Part shown: piece after piece, positions 53,586 to 61,500 of the stretch | Layout of the letters: each line of letters starts with the position of its first letter | Numbering within the stretch: position 1 is the first letter of the stretch | Assembly: GCF_015711645.1 (NCBI RefSeq) | Contig: NZ_JABTEX010000001.1 | Location: 744,001-808,000, forward strand | Direction of reading: 5' to 3' | Length of the DNA stretch: 64,000 nucleotides | Source of the DNA: Planomonospora sp. ID82291 | Lineage (GTDB): Bacteria; Actinomycetota; Actinomycetes; Streptosporangiales; Streptosporangiaceae | Translations under genes and position numbers: made by a program | Notes under the pieces: generated by a model | Databases searched by the model: none | Told to the model about the DNA's origin: nothing | Seen by the model: only the letters and a program-made list of their open reading frames with translations

Positions 53586-53620
53586 GATCTGCTCCGCATG
53601 GTCCGCATGCGGAGCGGGGG

Positions 53621-54005
53621 TGGAGGTGGCGGGAATCGAACCCGCGTCCTTCAACTCCAAGACAGGGCTTCTCCGGGTGCAGCCTGCTGTGCTTTTCTCA
53701 GCCCCGGCGATCACGCAGGCAAGACGCCGACGGGCTCAGCCACTGTCAGATTTCCCGCTCGACCCCGTGGCCGGGTCTCGCGGTTGAGCCTCCTAGCGAT
53801 GCCGGATCCGGGCCGGAGGCGCTCCCGGGCCGGCAGAAGCCACTCGCTGCTTAGGCGGCGAGGGCCAGGCTGCCCTGGCTCTTGACTTCGGAGTGCGTCT
53901 TATTGGCACTTATTGGTCGCGGTCACAGTGTTAACGAGGTTATGTCCGCAGTCCTCGACCCGCTTCTCCTGACTTGCAAAGCCAAAGTCGAAACCAGTCA
54001 CCCCC
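53621..54005 (-). ncRNA. ssrA: transfer-messenger RNA (tmRNA)
   Basis: A 385-nt tmRNA. The 5' end GGGGGUGACUGGUUUCGACU and the tRNA-like 3' end with T-arm GGACGCGGGUUCGAUUCCCG pair in a seven-base acceptor stem; the final CCA is not encoded. The internal tag frame is at 53851-53907 on the minus strand, encoding ANKTHSEVKSQGSLALAA followed by TAA. The ALAA end is the protease signal. It rescues ribosomes stalled on broken mRNA together with SmpB, encoded at 56375-56842. The mature ends are estimated from base pairing and may be off by a base. Confidence 0.95.
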
Positions 54006-54315
54006 CTGTTGAGTTGTCAACCCGCTCCCCACGAGGAGGGGCGGACCCTCTGACGATACCGGTTACAACGCCTCCGGCGCCAACCGGATTCCCATCGCCC
54101 CGTCGGACGGGAGAACGGCGAAGCCCCGGGGCCGCGGCGTCTCGCACGCGCCCCCGGGGCCGACCGGCAGGGTCGAGCCGGTCGATGAGGGCAGGGCCTC
54201 CCCCGAGACGAAGCCCTGGTCTCATCACGGCGACCGGGTCCGCAACCCCCCGAGCGGTGCCCAGTCATGGGGAAGGACGCACGCGGAGCCCCGGATGGTT
54301 GCTCCGGGTGACGAA

Positions 54316-54502
54316 GTCCTCCCCCGTCTCCCGGGACCCGCCTGCCGGCCGGGGTCCTCCCCCGTCTCCCGGGACCCGCCTGCCGGCCGGGGTCCTCCCC
54401 CGGCCCGCGTCCCGACCCGCAGGCTCGCCTCCCGGCGCGCAGGTTCACGTCCCGGCGCGCGTCCCGGCGCGCAGGTTCACATCCCGGCGCGCAGGTTCTG
54501 GA
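54316..54502. repeat. 38-bp and 20-bp tandem repeats between ssrA and the PBP-like gene
   Basis: The 471-base gap 54006-54476 has no gene. It holds 2.3 copies of a 38-base unit starting GTCCTCCCCCGTCTCCCGGG (54316-54353, 54354-54391, partial to 54402). Then come copies of CCCGGCGCGCAGGTTCACRT at 54431-54450 and 54463-54482 and a partial one to 54502. The second type includes the stop codon of the PBP-like gene (54477-54479). No clean ssrA promoter could be picked; TTGACA at 54015-54020 is too close to the 5' end. Confidence 0.85.
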
Positions 54503-56378
54503 AGAACCGGCCCGCGACGGTCGCCCCGGCCGTGGGGCTCGGGTTCTCCAGGAGCACCGCCACGGCCACGTCCCCCTGCCAGCCGACGAACCAGGACATC
54601 GGCCTGCCGTCGGCGGAGGCGGCGGCGGTGACGCCGTGGACCGGATCCCCCGGCGCCGCCGCCGCGCGGGCGGACCCCGAGGTCACACCGGCGCGCATGA
54701 GGGCGCGGAGGGTCTCGGCCGTCTTCTCGTCGAGCTCGATCGGGGCGACCGGCCGGGGCGGCTCGGCCTCGTCGGACGGATCCTGCGTCGCCGGCTCCTT
54801 GACCAGGACCGGCGGATGCCAGGTGCCGGAGGCCATCGCCCCCGCGACCAGCGCCATCGACAGCGGGCTGACCGAGACGTTCTGCCCGGCCAGGGCCCGG
54901 GCCGTGGCCGCGTCGTTCTTCAGGGGCTCGACCTTCCCGCTGAAGGACTGCAGCGGGAGCGTCCACGGCACGCCGATGCCGAACTTCGCGGCGGCGGCCG
55001 TCAGCGCGGTGCCGTCCACCCGGCGGGCGAGCGAGGCCAGGGCCGTGACGCACCCCCCGGCGAAGCTGGCCTGGATCGTCGGGGTGCCGCCGGCGGGCGC
55101 TCCCGCCTGCCGGAACCGGATGCCGCCCACGGTCCGCTCGGCGGGGCAGTCGAGTTTCTGCTCCAGGTCCACCTGGGACTTGAGCAGCCCTTCCACGGCC
55201 ATGACGGAGAACGCGGTCCCCGCCGGGAACTCCCCCGCGAAGGCCGGGGAGCTTCCGTTCTTCTCCTGGTGGTACTCCTTGGTGCCGCCCACGGCCAGCA
55301 CCTCGCCGGTCGACCCCTGGACCGCGACCAGCATGCCGGGGCCGCCCGCGGCCAGCGCGGCGTCGGCGGCGGCCTGGGTCTTGCGGTCGAGCGTGGTGCG
55401 CACCGGCGAGGCCGTACGGCCGGGCCGCCACTTGGCGAGCTCCGCGACGGGTTCCAGCGTCTTGAGGTCCACGATGATGACGCTGGTCTCGGTCGAGCCG
55501 GTCAGGTGCTCCTGGTAGGCCTTCTGCAGCCCGCTCCTGCCGACGGTGTCCCCGGCGCGCTGCGGGCCGCCGAGCTGCTGCTCGGTCTCCGGCGTGACCG
55601 CGGTGACGGTGCCGACGATCTGCGTGGGCGCGTCGGGCGCGACGGAGGCCTCGCGCACGGAGAACGTCAGGCCCTCGATGGCCTCCAGCTCCGGGCGGAG
55701 CTGGGCGAAGCGGAGCCGGCCGAAGGTCACCAGCGGCAGCTCCTCGCTCGGAGGGGCCGAGCGGATCCGGCTGAGCAGCCGGTCCTGGGGGAAGCCGGTC
55801 ACCTTGGCCAGCCGCTCGCAGAGCCCGGCCGCGTCCTGCAGCCTGGCCGGGGTGACGCTGGCCACGTGCAGGTTGGCGGGCCGCTGCAGCGGATCGTTGT
55901 TGCGGTCCACGATCGGCTGGCGGTCCTCCGGATCGATGTCCACCGCGAAGCGCTGGCCCTCGCGCAGTTCGGGGTGGAGCACGGCGGGCGACCAGCGCAC
56001 CTTCCACCGGCCGTCCACCAGGTGGAGCGGGAGCCTGCCGTCGTACTCCCACAGGGGGTTGTTCTCCCCCAGGTCCACCTCGGCCTCGAAGGTCGCCTCG
56101 GCCTCGTCCCCGGTCCGGCTGACCCCCTTGAGGCCGAAGCGGAAGGAGGCCGCGTCGAGCTGGATCCGGACGTCCTCCAGCGCCCGGCGCACCTTCTGCT
56201 CGTCGCCGTCGGTGCGGCGGGCGGCCATGGCGTAGTCGCCGGTCTGCCAGCCGACCAGGAAGTCGCGGACCGCGTCGTGGGCCGACGGCTCCGCGAAGCA
56301 CCCGGACAGCACGGGGGCCGTCACCGCCAGCGCGAGCGCCGCCGTCGCGGCCCTGCGAGCCCTCCCCGTCACGGTCAC
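54477..56378 (-). CDS. penicillin-binding protein-like lipoprotein with degenerate catalytic motifs
   Basis: A 633-residue exported protein. The lipobox LSGC gives Cys near residue 25. An NTF2-like N-terminal domain ([21 protein letters not shown]) of the MecA_N type and a transpeptidase-like domain follow. All three transpeptidase motifs are altered. The SxxK region reads [14 protein letters not shown] in place of PGSTFK, the SxN region [11 protein letters not shown] in place of SCNTAFA, and the KTG region VHGVTAAAS. It should therefore not acylate, and may be a structural or regulatory pseudoenzyme. The GTG start overlaps the smpB stop by four bases. Confidence 0.83.
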   Translation of the reverse strand: MTVTGRARRAATAALALAVTAPVLSGCFAEPSAHDAVRDFLVGWQTGDYAMAARRTDGDEQKVRRALEDVRIQLDAASFRFGLKGVSRTGDEAEATFEAEVDLGENNPLWEYDGRLPLHLVDGRWKVRWSPAVLHPELREGQRFAVDIDPEDRQPIVDRNNDPLQRPANLHVASVTPARLQDAAGLCERLAKVTGFPQDRLLSRIRSAPPSEELPLVTFGRLRFAQLRPELEAIEGLTFSVREASVAPDAPTQIVGTVTAVTPETEQQLGGPQRAGDTVGRSGLQKAYQEHLTGSTETSVIIVDLKTLEPVAELAKWRPGRTASPVRTTLDRKTQAAADAALAAGGPGMLVAVQGSTGEVLAVGGTKEYHQEKNGSSPAFAGEFPAGTAFSVMAVEGLLKSQVDLEQKLDCPAERTVGGIRFRQAGAPAGGTPTIQASFAGGCVTALASLARRVDGTALTAAAAKFGIGVPWTLPLQSFSGKVEPLKNDAATARALAGQNVSVSPLSMALVAGAMASGTWHPPVLVKEPATQDPSDEAEPPRPVAPIELDEKTAETLRALMRAGVTSGSARAAAAPGDPVHGVTAAASADGRPMSWFVGWQGDVAVAVLLENPSPTAGATVAGRFFQNLRAGM

Positions 56379-56842
56379 CGGTTCCGGTGCCTGACCGCGC
56401 GGGCCATCTCCCGCTTGGCCTGCTTCTCGGCCAGCGTCTGCCGCTTGTCCCAGTCCTTCTTGCCGCGCGCCAGGCCCAGTTCGACCTTGGCCCGGCCGTC
56501 CTTGAAGTAGAGGGAGAGCGGCACCAGGGTCAGGCCGCCCTCCTTCGTCTTGGCGACCAGCTTGTCGATCTCCTTGCGGTGCAGCAGCAGCTTGCGGGTG
56601 CGCCGCGCCGCGTGGTTGGTCCACGTCCCCATGGTGTACTCCGGGATGTGGATGTTGATCAGCCACGCCTCGCCGTCCTTGACGGTGGCGTATCCGTCCA
56701 GGAGGGAGGCGCGGCCCAGGCGCAGCGACTTCACTTCGGTGCCCTGCAGCACGAGGCCGGCCTCGTAGGTGTCCTCGATGTGGTAGTCGTGCCGGGCACG
56801 CTTGTTCTGGGCGATGACCTTCCGCCCGGTCTCACGTGGCAT
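56375..56842 (-). CDS. smpB: SsrA-binding protein
   Basis: A 155-residue SmpB. Conserved blocks: [20 protein letters not shown] at the start, then [18 protein letters not shown], and the basic C-terminal tail [19 protein letters not shown]. It binds tmRNA and delivers it to stalled ribosomes. It follows ftsX by 22 bases and overlaps the PBP-like gene. ssrA lies 2.4 kb further on the same strand, as in many actinobacteria. Confidence 0.97.
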   Translation of the reverse strand: MPRETGRKVIAQNKRARHDYHIEDTYEAGLVLQGTEVKSLRLGRASLLDGYATVKDGEAWLINIHIPEYTMGTWTNHAARRTRKLLLHRKEIDKLVAKTKEGGLTLVPLSLYFKDGRAKVELGLARGKKDWDKRQTLAEKQAKREMARAVRHRNR

Positions 56843-56864
56843 GCCTGGAGCCTACCGGGATGCC

Positions 56865-57773
56865 TTACACACGGAGGTAACGGCGGAGCGTGACGAAGGA
56901 GGCGAAGACACAGATGAGCACGCCGAAGACCATCGTGACGCTGATCGACGAGGCGACCGTCTCCCAGGAGAGCTGGGCGGTGCCGCCGAGGTAGAGCTGC
57001 ACGCTGTCGAAGAGGAACACCTTGCTGACGATCAGCAGGACCGCCGCGATCACGCCGCCGATCAGGCCCGCGATCACGCCCTCCATCACGAACGGGAGCT
57101 GTATGTAGAGGTTCGAGGCGCCGACCAGCCGCATGATGCCCGTCTCGCGGCGGCGGTTGTAGGCCGACAGCCGGACGGTGTTGCCGATCAGCAGGGTGGC
57201 CGCGAAGACCAGGGTGATCGCGATCGTCAGCGCCGCCCAGCGGAGCTTCTCCAGCAGGCCGAAGAACTTCTCCAGGAGCTCCTTCTGGTTGATCACGTTG
57301 GAGACCCCGGGGGCGCCCTGCAGCCCTTCGATCACCGCGCCGTAGGTGTCGGGGTCCTTGAGCTTGACCCGGAAGGACTCGGGCATGTCCTCGACCTGGA
57401 TCGCCGTGATCATCACGGGGTTGTCGGCGTACTGCGCCTTGAAGTTCTCATAGGCCTTGGCGGCGTCCTCGAACTCGACGCGCTCGACCTGCGGCATGGC
57501 CTCGATCGTCGCCTTCAGCGCCGCCTGCTCCTGCGCGTCGACGCCGCCGCTGCCCTTGCACTGGGGGAAGGGGTCGTTCTTCTTGCACAGGAAGACCGAG
57601 ACCTCGACCTTGTCGTACCAGGAGTCCTTCATGCCGGAGACCAGGGAGTTGATCATCAGACCGACGCCCAGCAGCGCCATGCCGATCGCCACGGTCACGA
57701 TGACCGCGATGGTCATCGTGAGGTTGCGGCGGAGGCCGATCCAGACCTCGGAGAAGATGAAGTTTGCCCGCAT
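56865..57773 (-). CDS. ftsX: cell-division permease FtsX
   Basis: A 302-residue membrane protein with four helices. After the first helix (TMTIAVIVTVAIGMALLGVGL) comes an extracellular domain containing CKKNDPFPQCKG, whose two Cys would form a disulfide as in mycobacterial FtsX. Helices 2-4 follow (LVFAATLLIGN, MEGVIAGLIGGVIAAVLLIV, MVFGVLICVFASFV). With FtsE it activates peptidoglycan hydrolases of the RipC type. The start ATG is 57 bases after ftsE. Confidence 0.95.
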   Translation of the reverse strand: MRANFIFSEVWIGLRRNLTMTIAVIVTVAIGMALLGVGLMINSLVSGMKDSWYDKVEVSVFLCKKNDPFPQCKGSGGVDAQEQAALKATIEAMPQVERVEFEDAAKAYENFKAQYADNPVMITAIQVEDMPESFRVKLKDPDTYGAVIEGLQGAPGVSNVINQKELLEKFFGLLEKLRWAALTIAITLVFAATLLIGNTVRLSAYNRRRETGIMRLVGASNLYIQLPFVMEGVIAGLIGGVIAAVLLIVSKVFLFDSVQLYLGGTAQLSWETVASSISVTMVFGVLICVFASFVTLRRYLRV

Positions 57774-57830
57774 GCTCTTCCTGTCGCTGTCGCTTTCCGG
57801 GTCCTGGGACGTCCCGGGACGTCCTGGGGC

Positions 57831-58520
57831 TCAGTACGCCTGGCCGTACACGCCACGCGACTGGTCACGGACGATCTTGCCGTCCTCCAGTTCCACCACG
57901 CGTTTGCGCATGGAGTCGACGATGGCCGCGTCGTGCGTGGCCATGACGACCGTGGTGCCCGTCCGGTTGATCCGGTCGAGGACCTTCATGATGCCGATGC
58001 TCGTCGCCGGGTCGATGTTCCCGGTCGGCTCGTCGGCCAGGAGGATCATCGGCCGGTTGACGAACGCGCGGGCCATCGCGACCCGCTGCTGCTCACCGCC
58101 GGACAGCTCGTCGGGCATCCGGTGGGCCTTGCCCTCCAGGCCGACGAGCTCGACGACCTCGGGCACGACCTTGCGGATGAACCGCCGCGGCTTGCCGATG
58201 ACCTCCAGCGCGAACGCGACGTTCTCGTACACGTTCTTGTTCGGCAGGAGCCGGAAGTCCTGGAAGACGCAGCCGATCCGGCGGCGCAGGTGCGGGACCT
58301 TGAAGTTCGACAGCCGGGCAAGATCCTTGCCGGCGACGTGGATCGCCCCGGAGTTGGGGCGCTCCTCCTTCAGGATCAGTCGGAGGAAAGTCGACTTCCC
58401 GGACCCCGAGGGGCCGACGAGGAACACGAACTCACCCTTGTCGACGTCGACGCTGACGTGGTCCAACGCGGGGCGGTTCTGGTTCGCGTAGACCTTGGTG
58501 ACATTATCAAAATGGATCAC
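57831..58520 (-). CDS. ftsE: cell-division ATPase FtsE
   Basis: A 229-residue ABC ATPase. Walker [10 protein letters not shown] near residue 35, the ABC signature [20 protein letters not shown], Walker B LLADEPTG and the switch His in ATHDAAIV are present. The GTG at 58520 is chosen because it gives 229 residues, the exact length of M. tuberculosis FtsE, and the first strand ([11 protein letters not shown]); a longer frame to 58562 exists. With FtsX it forms the FtsEX division complex. A small plus-strand gene lies between it and prfB. Confidence 0.95.
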   Translation of the reverse strand: MIHFDNVTKVYANQNRPALDHVSVDVDKGEFVFLVGPSGSGKSTFLRLILKEERPNSGAIHVAGKDLARLSNFKVPHLRRRIGCVFQDFRLLPNKNVYENVAFALEVIGKPRRFIRKVVPEVVELVGLEGKAHRMPDELSGGEQQRVAMARAFVNRPMILLADEPTGNIDPATSIGIMKVLDRINRTGTTVVMATHDAAIVDSMRKRVVELEDGKIVRDQSRGVYGQAY

Positions 58521-58754
58521 GGGCGCATCACGGCATGCCAGTCTAGGGGTTAGGACGGTCACGGTAGTGGCAGAGGTCCACTTTCCGCCTCTCGCCGGCC
58601 GGGGGGCGCCGATCTTTACCTGGATCGACGTTCCGGTTGGCCGGAGCCCAGTCTAGGGGGAAGACCGGCATGGAAGGTCCATAACGGAAACAAAACGATT
58701 CGGCGCCCGGTAACGACCGCATAAAGTGGTTCCGACTCCGAAGGGGAGGATCCC

Positions 58755-58946
58755 ATGAGCTGTGACGATCTGGTCTGCGCGCGGTGCGCCCATCCCGTCG
58801 CCGAGGGCCGCTGCCCCCTGTGCCGGGCCAACCGCGACCGCATGCACCAGGCGGGCCTGGGCGGGATGACTCCGGCGCTGGTCTCGCTGGCGCTGATCGT
58901 CCTGTTCTTCCTGACCCTGGCGCTGGAGCATCTCGCGAAGGGCTGA
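58755..58946 (+). CDS. small zinc-ribbon membrane protein
   Basis: A 63-residue protein. A four-Cys zinc-ribbon pattern, CARCAHPVAEGRCPLC (CxxC-x8-CxxC), is followed by a transmembrane helix (LVSLALIVLFFLTLALEHL). AAGGGGAGG precedes the ATG, with good spacing. It reads opposite to prfB and ftsE and is probably expressed from its own promoter in 58521-58754. Function unknown; a metal-sensing or protein-docking role in the membrane is possible. Confidence 0.75.
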   Translation: MSCDDLVCARCAHPVAEGRCPLCRANRDRMHQAGLGGMTPALVSLALIVLFFLTLALEHLAKG

Positions 58947-58966
58947 CCGGCCCCTCGCGGACCGGC

Positions 58967-58987
58967 CCCTCCCGGAGTCCGGGAGGG
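58967..58987 (+). terminator. hairpin between the small zinc-ribbon gene and prfB
   Basis: A perfect nine-base stem CCCTCCCGG / CCGGGAGGG with a three-base loop, in the gap between convergent genes. Confidence 0.65.
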
Positions 58988-59055
58988 CGTCCCCCCGCCC
59001 GGCCCCTCGGCCCCGGGGGACCCCGCGGAGCCCTCCGGGGCCGCCGCGGCCCGGT

Positions 59056-60174
59056 CTAGGCGTCCGTGCCCGCCTCCTGGCGGCGCAGCCAGCGGATCTC
59101 CGCCTCGATGAACCCGTCGAGGTCGCCGTCGAGCACCGAGCCCGGGTTGCCCGCCTCGGTGCCGGTCCGCAGGTCCTTCACGATCTGGTACGGGTGCAGC
59201 ACGTAGTTGCGGATCTGGGTGCCCCACGAGGTGGTGGACTCGCCCCGGATCTCGTTGAGCGCCGCGGCCTCCTCCTGGCGCTTGCGCTCCAGCAGCTTGG
59301 ACTGCAGGACGGCCATCGCGGTCGCCTTGTTCTGCAGCTGGGAGCGCTCGTTCTGGCAGGAGACCACGATGCCGGTGGGCAGGTGGGTCAGGCGCACCGC
59401 GGAGTCGGTGGTGTTGACGCCCTGCCCGCCGGGGCCGGAGGACCGGTAGACGTCGACCCGCAGGTCGTCCTCGTTGATGTCGATGTGGTCGGTCGTCTCG
59501 ACGACGGGGACCACGTCCACCCCGGCGAAGGAGGTCTGCCGCCGCCCCTGGTTGTCGAACGGGCTGATCCGGACCAGCCGGTGGGTGCCGTGCTCGCCGC
59601 GGAGCGTGCCGTAGGCGTAGGGCGCCTTGACCGTGAAGGTCGTCGACTTGATCCCGGCCTCCTCGGCGTAGGAGGTCTCGTAGACCTCCGTCGGGTAGCC
59701 CTTGCGCTCGGCCCAGCGCAGGTACATCCGCTGGAGCATCTGCGCCCAGTCGGCGGCGTCCACCCCGCCCGCCTGGGACTGGATCGTGACGACCGCCTCG
59801 CGCGCGTCGTACTCGCCCGAGAGCAGGGTGCGGATCTCCAGGGCGCCGACGTCGCGCCGGAGGGACTCCAGCTCGCGGCCGGCCTCCTCCAGGGTGTCGG
59901 CGTCGTCCTCGGCCGCGGCGAGCTCGTAGAGCACCACCAGGTCCTCCAGGCGCTGCCCCAGGGACTCGATCCTGTTGACCTCGCCCTGCATGTAGGACAG
60001 CCTGCTGGTGACCTTCTGGGCCCGCTCCTGGTCGTTCCACAGGTCGGGCGCGGCGGCCTGCTCCTCCAGCTCCTCGATCTGCTTGCGCATCGCGTCGAGG
60101 TCCAGCACGTCCTGGATGCTGCTCAGCGTGCCGGTAAGCTCGTTGATCTCTTCTGCCGGATCGATGACTGCCAC
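59056..60174 (-). CDS. prfB: peptide chain release factor 2
   Basis: A 372-residue class I release factor. SPF, the RF2 stop-codon recognition motif ([15 protein letters not shown]), and the GGQ motif ([17 protein letters not shown]) that triggers hydrolysis are present. It reads UGA and UAA. The frame is continuous: no programmed frameshift as in E. coli prfB is needed. The start GTG at 60174 gives the usual [12 protein letters not shown]-terminus. Confidence 0.97.
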   Translation of the reverse strand: MAVIDPAEEINELTGTLSSIQDVLDLDAMRKQIEELEEQAAAPDLWNDQERAQKVTSRLSYMQGEVNRIESLGQRLEDLVVLYELAAAEDDADTLEEAGRELESLRRDVGALEIRTLLSGEYDAREAVVTIQSQAGGVDAADWAQMLQRMYLRWAERKGYPTEVYETSYAEEAGIKSTTFTVKAPYAYGTLRGEHGTHRLVRISPFDNQGRRQTSFAGVDVVPVVETTDHIDINEDDLRVDVYRSSGPGGQGVNTTDSAVRLTHLPTGIVVSCQNERSQLQNKATAMAVLQSKLLERKRQEEAAALNEIRGESTTSWGTQIRNYVLHPYQIVKDLRTGTEAGNPGSVLDGDLDGFIEAEIRWLRRQEAGTDA

Positions 60175-60282
60175 GTCTGTAAAGGGTACGCGACCACCGC
60201 ACCCCGTTGTGTACGGCACGACCCCTCACGACCGGACAGGCCATAGCATGGGCGCCGCGGCGGGGACCATCAGGAGGTTGGC

Positions 60283-61329
60283 GTGCGGAGACACGGGCGA
60301 CGAGGGCTGCTCGTGCTGGCCCTGGTCCTGGCCGTGGCGTCCGGGGCCTGCTCCGGGTCCGGCGGCGCCGCCCCCTCCCCGGTCGCGCGGACCGGCGGCA
60401 CGACCCCCGCGCCGACGCCTTCCGCGCGCCCGCAGGTCACGCTGGAGGAGGCGGGCCGGGCGCTGCGGGCCGTCCTGGCCGCCGACGAGGTCCTGGGCTC
60501 GGCCGCGCCGCGCCTGCTGGCCGACCGGCACCACCTGCTCAAGCAGGCGCGCGACGGACACCTGGCGCTCGCCCAGGCCGCCTACGACAGCGCGGAGGCC
60601 GAGGGCGGGGACCCGCCCCGCTACACCTGGGGCGCGCCGCGGCTGCTGGTCCCCCGATCGGCGCGGGGGCCCGTATGGTTCGCCGCCGTGGTGGACCGCC
60701 GGGACGCCGCCGGGCGGGCCCGCCCCGCCGTGCTGACGCTGGTGCGGCAGGGCGCGGACGACTGGCAGGTCAGCTCCCTGTCGCTGCTGGACGACGCGCT
60801 CCCCGAGATCGCCCTGGACGCCGAGGGGTACGCCGCCGGCCTGGCCGAGGACGACATGACCGTGGCGATCAGTCCCCGGCTGATGGCGCCGCTGCACGCG
60901 ACCACGGCGGAGGAGGGGGCGGCGGGATTCTCCGCCGGGCTGATCGCCGAGGGCCCGCACACCACCGCCCACGCGGCCGAGATCGCGGCCACGCGCACGG
61001 CGGAGAAGCGGACCGGCTGCCTCAACTACGACTCGATCTTCGCCGCGGCCGGGTACCCGGTCCACGCGCTGCGCACCGTGGACGGCGGGGCGCTGGTGAT
61101 GTACTCCCTGGTCAGGACGACGACCCGGACGATCAAGATCGATCCCTGCGCGCCGTACATCCCGATCCCCCGGCCGGCGCGGGGGCTGACCACGATGCCC
61201 TACGCCCGCAAGGAGCTGCGCACCGTGGAGACGCAGCAGTACGTGAGCGTGGTCCCGGCGAAGGAGAGCGGCGAGCCGGCCAGGGTCATCGGCTATCTCG
61301 GCGGCATCACCAAGGTCTTCGTGTCCTGA
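60283..61329 (+). CDS. uncharacterised lipoprotein
   Basis: A 348-residue secreted lipoprotein. The signal peptide is GLLVLALVLAVASGACSG with the lipidated Cys in ASGAC, followed by a Thr/Pro/Ser-rich linker. The mature domain is about 290 residues with two Cys (TGCLNYDS and IDPCAPYI). No known family is recognised. The GTG start has CAGGAGG upstream. It is divergent from prfB and convergent with the glutamate dehydrogenase gene; a strong hairpin lies at its end. Confidence 0.75.
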   Translation: MRRHGRRGLLVLALVLAVASGACSGSGGAAPSPVARTGGTTPAPTPSARPQVTLEEAGRALRAVLAADEVLGSAAPRLLADRHHLLKQARDGHLALAQAAYDSAEAEGGDPPRYTWGAPRLLVPRSARGPVWFAAVVDRRDAAGRARPAVLTLVRQGADDWQVSSLSLLDDALPEIALDAEGYAAGLAEDDMTVAISPRLMAPLHATTAEEGAAGFSAGLIAEGPHTTAHAAEIAATRTAEKRTGCLNYDSIFAAAGYPVHALRTVDGGALVMYSLVRTTTRTIKIDPCAPYIPIPRPARGLTTMPYARKELRTVETQQYVSVVPAKESGEPARVIGYLGGITKVFVS

Positions 61330-61333
61330 CCCG

Positions 61334-61391
61334 CTCCCGTCCGGGTCTCCGCGGGGACGCCGGCGGTCCCGCGGAGACCCGGCCCGGACGG
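61334..61391. terminator. long bidirectional hairpin between lipoprotein and gdh
   Basis: The arms 61341-61358 (CCGGGTCTCCGCGGGGAC) and 61366-61382 (GTCCCGCGGAGACCCGG) pair almost perfectly with one bulged G, around a seven-base loop. CCCGT before and ACGGG after extend the structure. Confidence 0.8.
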
Positions 61392-61410
61392 GGACGGACC
61401 GGGGCGCCCG

Positions 61411-61500
61411 GCCCTCCGCGTACGGCGGACCGGGCGCTCAGCCCCCCGCGTACGGCGGACCGGACGCTCAGCCCTCCATGTACGGCAGGCCGGTGGAGGC
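61411..61500. repeat. 30-bp tandem repeat including the gdh stop codon
   Basis: Three 30-base units (61411-61440, 61441-61470, 61471-61500), each starting GCCC and containing GTACGGC. The innermost is the last coding segment of the glutamate dehydrogenase and is the most diverged; the two outer ones are nearly identical and lie just after the stop codon (61468-61470). Confidence 0.85.

Noticed and set aside
53625-53650. A tRNA gene, from the T-arm-like GGGAATCGAACCC sequence
   Set aside because: The matching 5' acceptor is 360 bases away with the GGUUUCGACU signature, so this is the 3' end of tmRNA.
59056-60219. Programmed frameshift in prfB
   Set aside because: The reading frame is continuous from the start to GGQ, and no in-frame TGA near codon 25 is seen.
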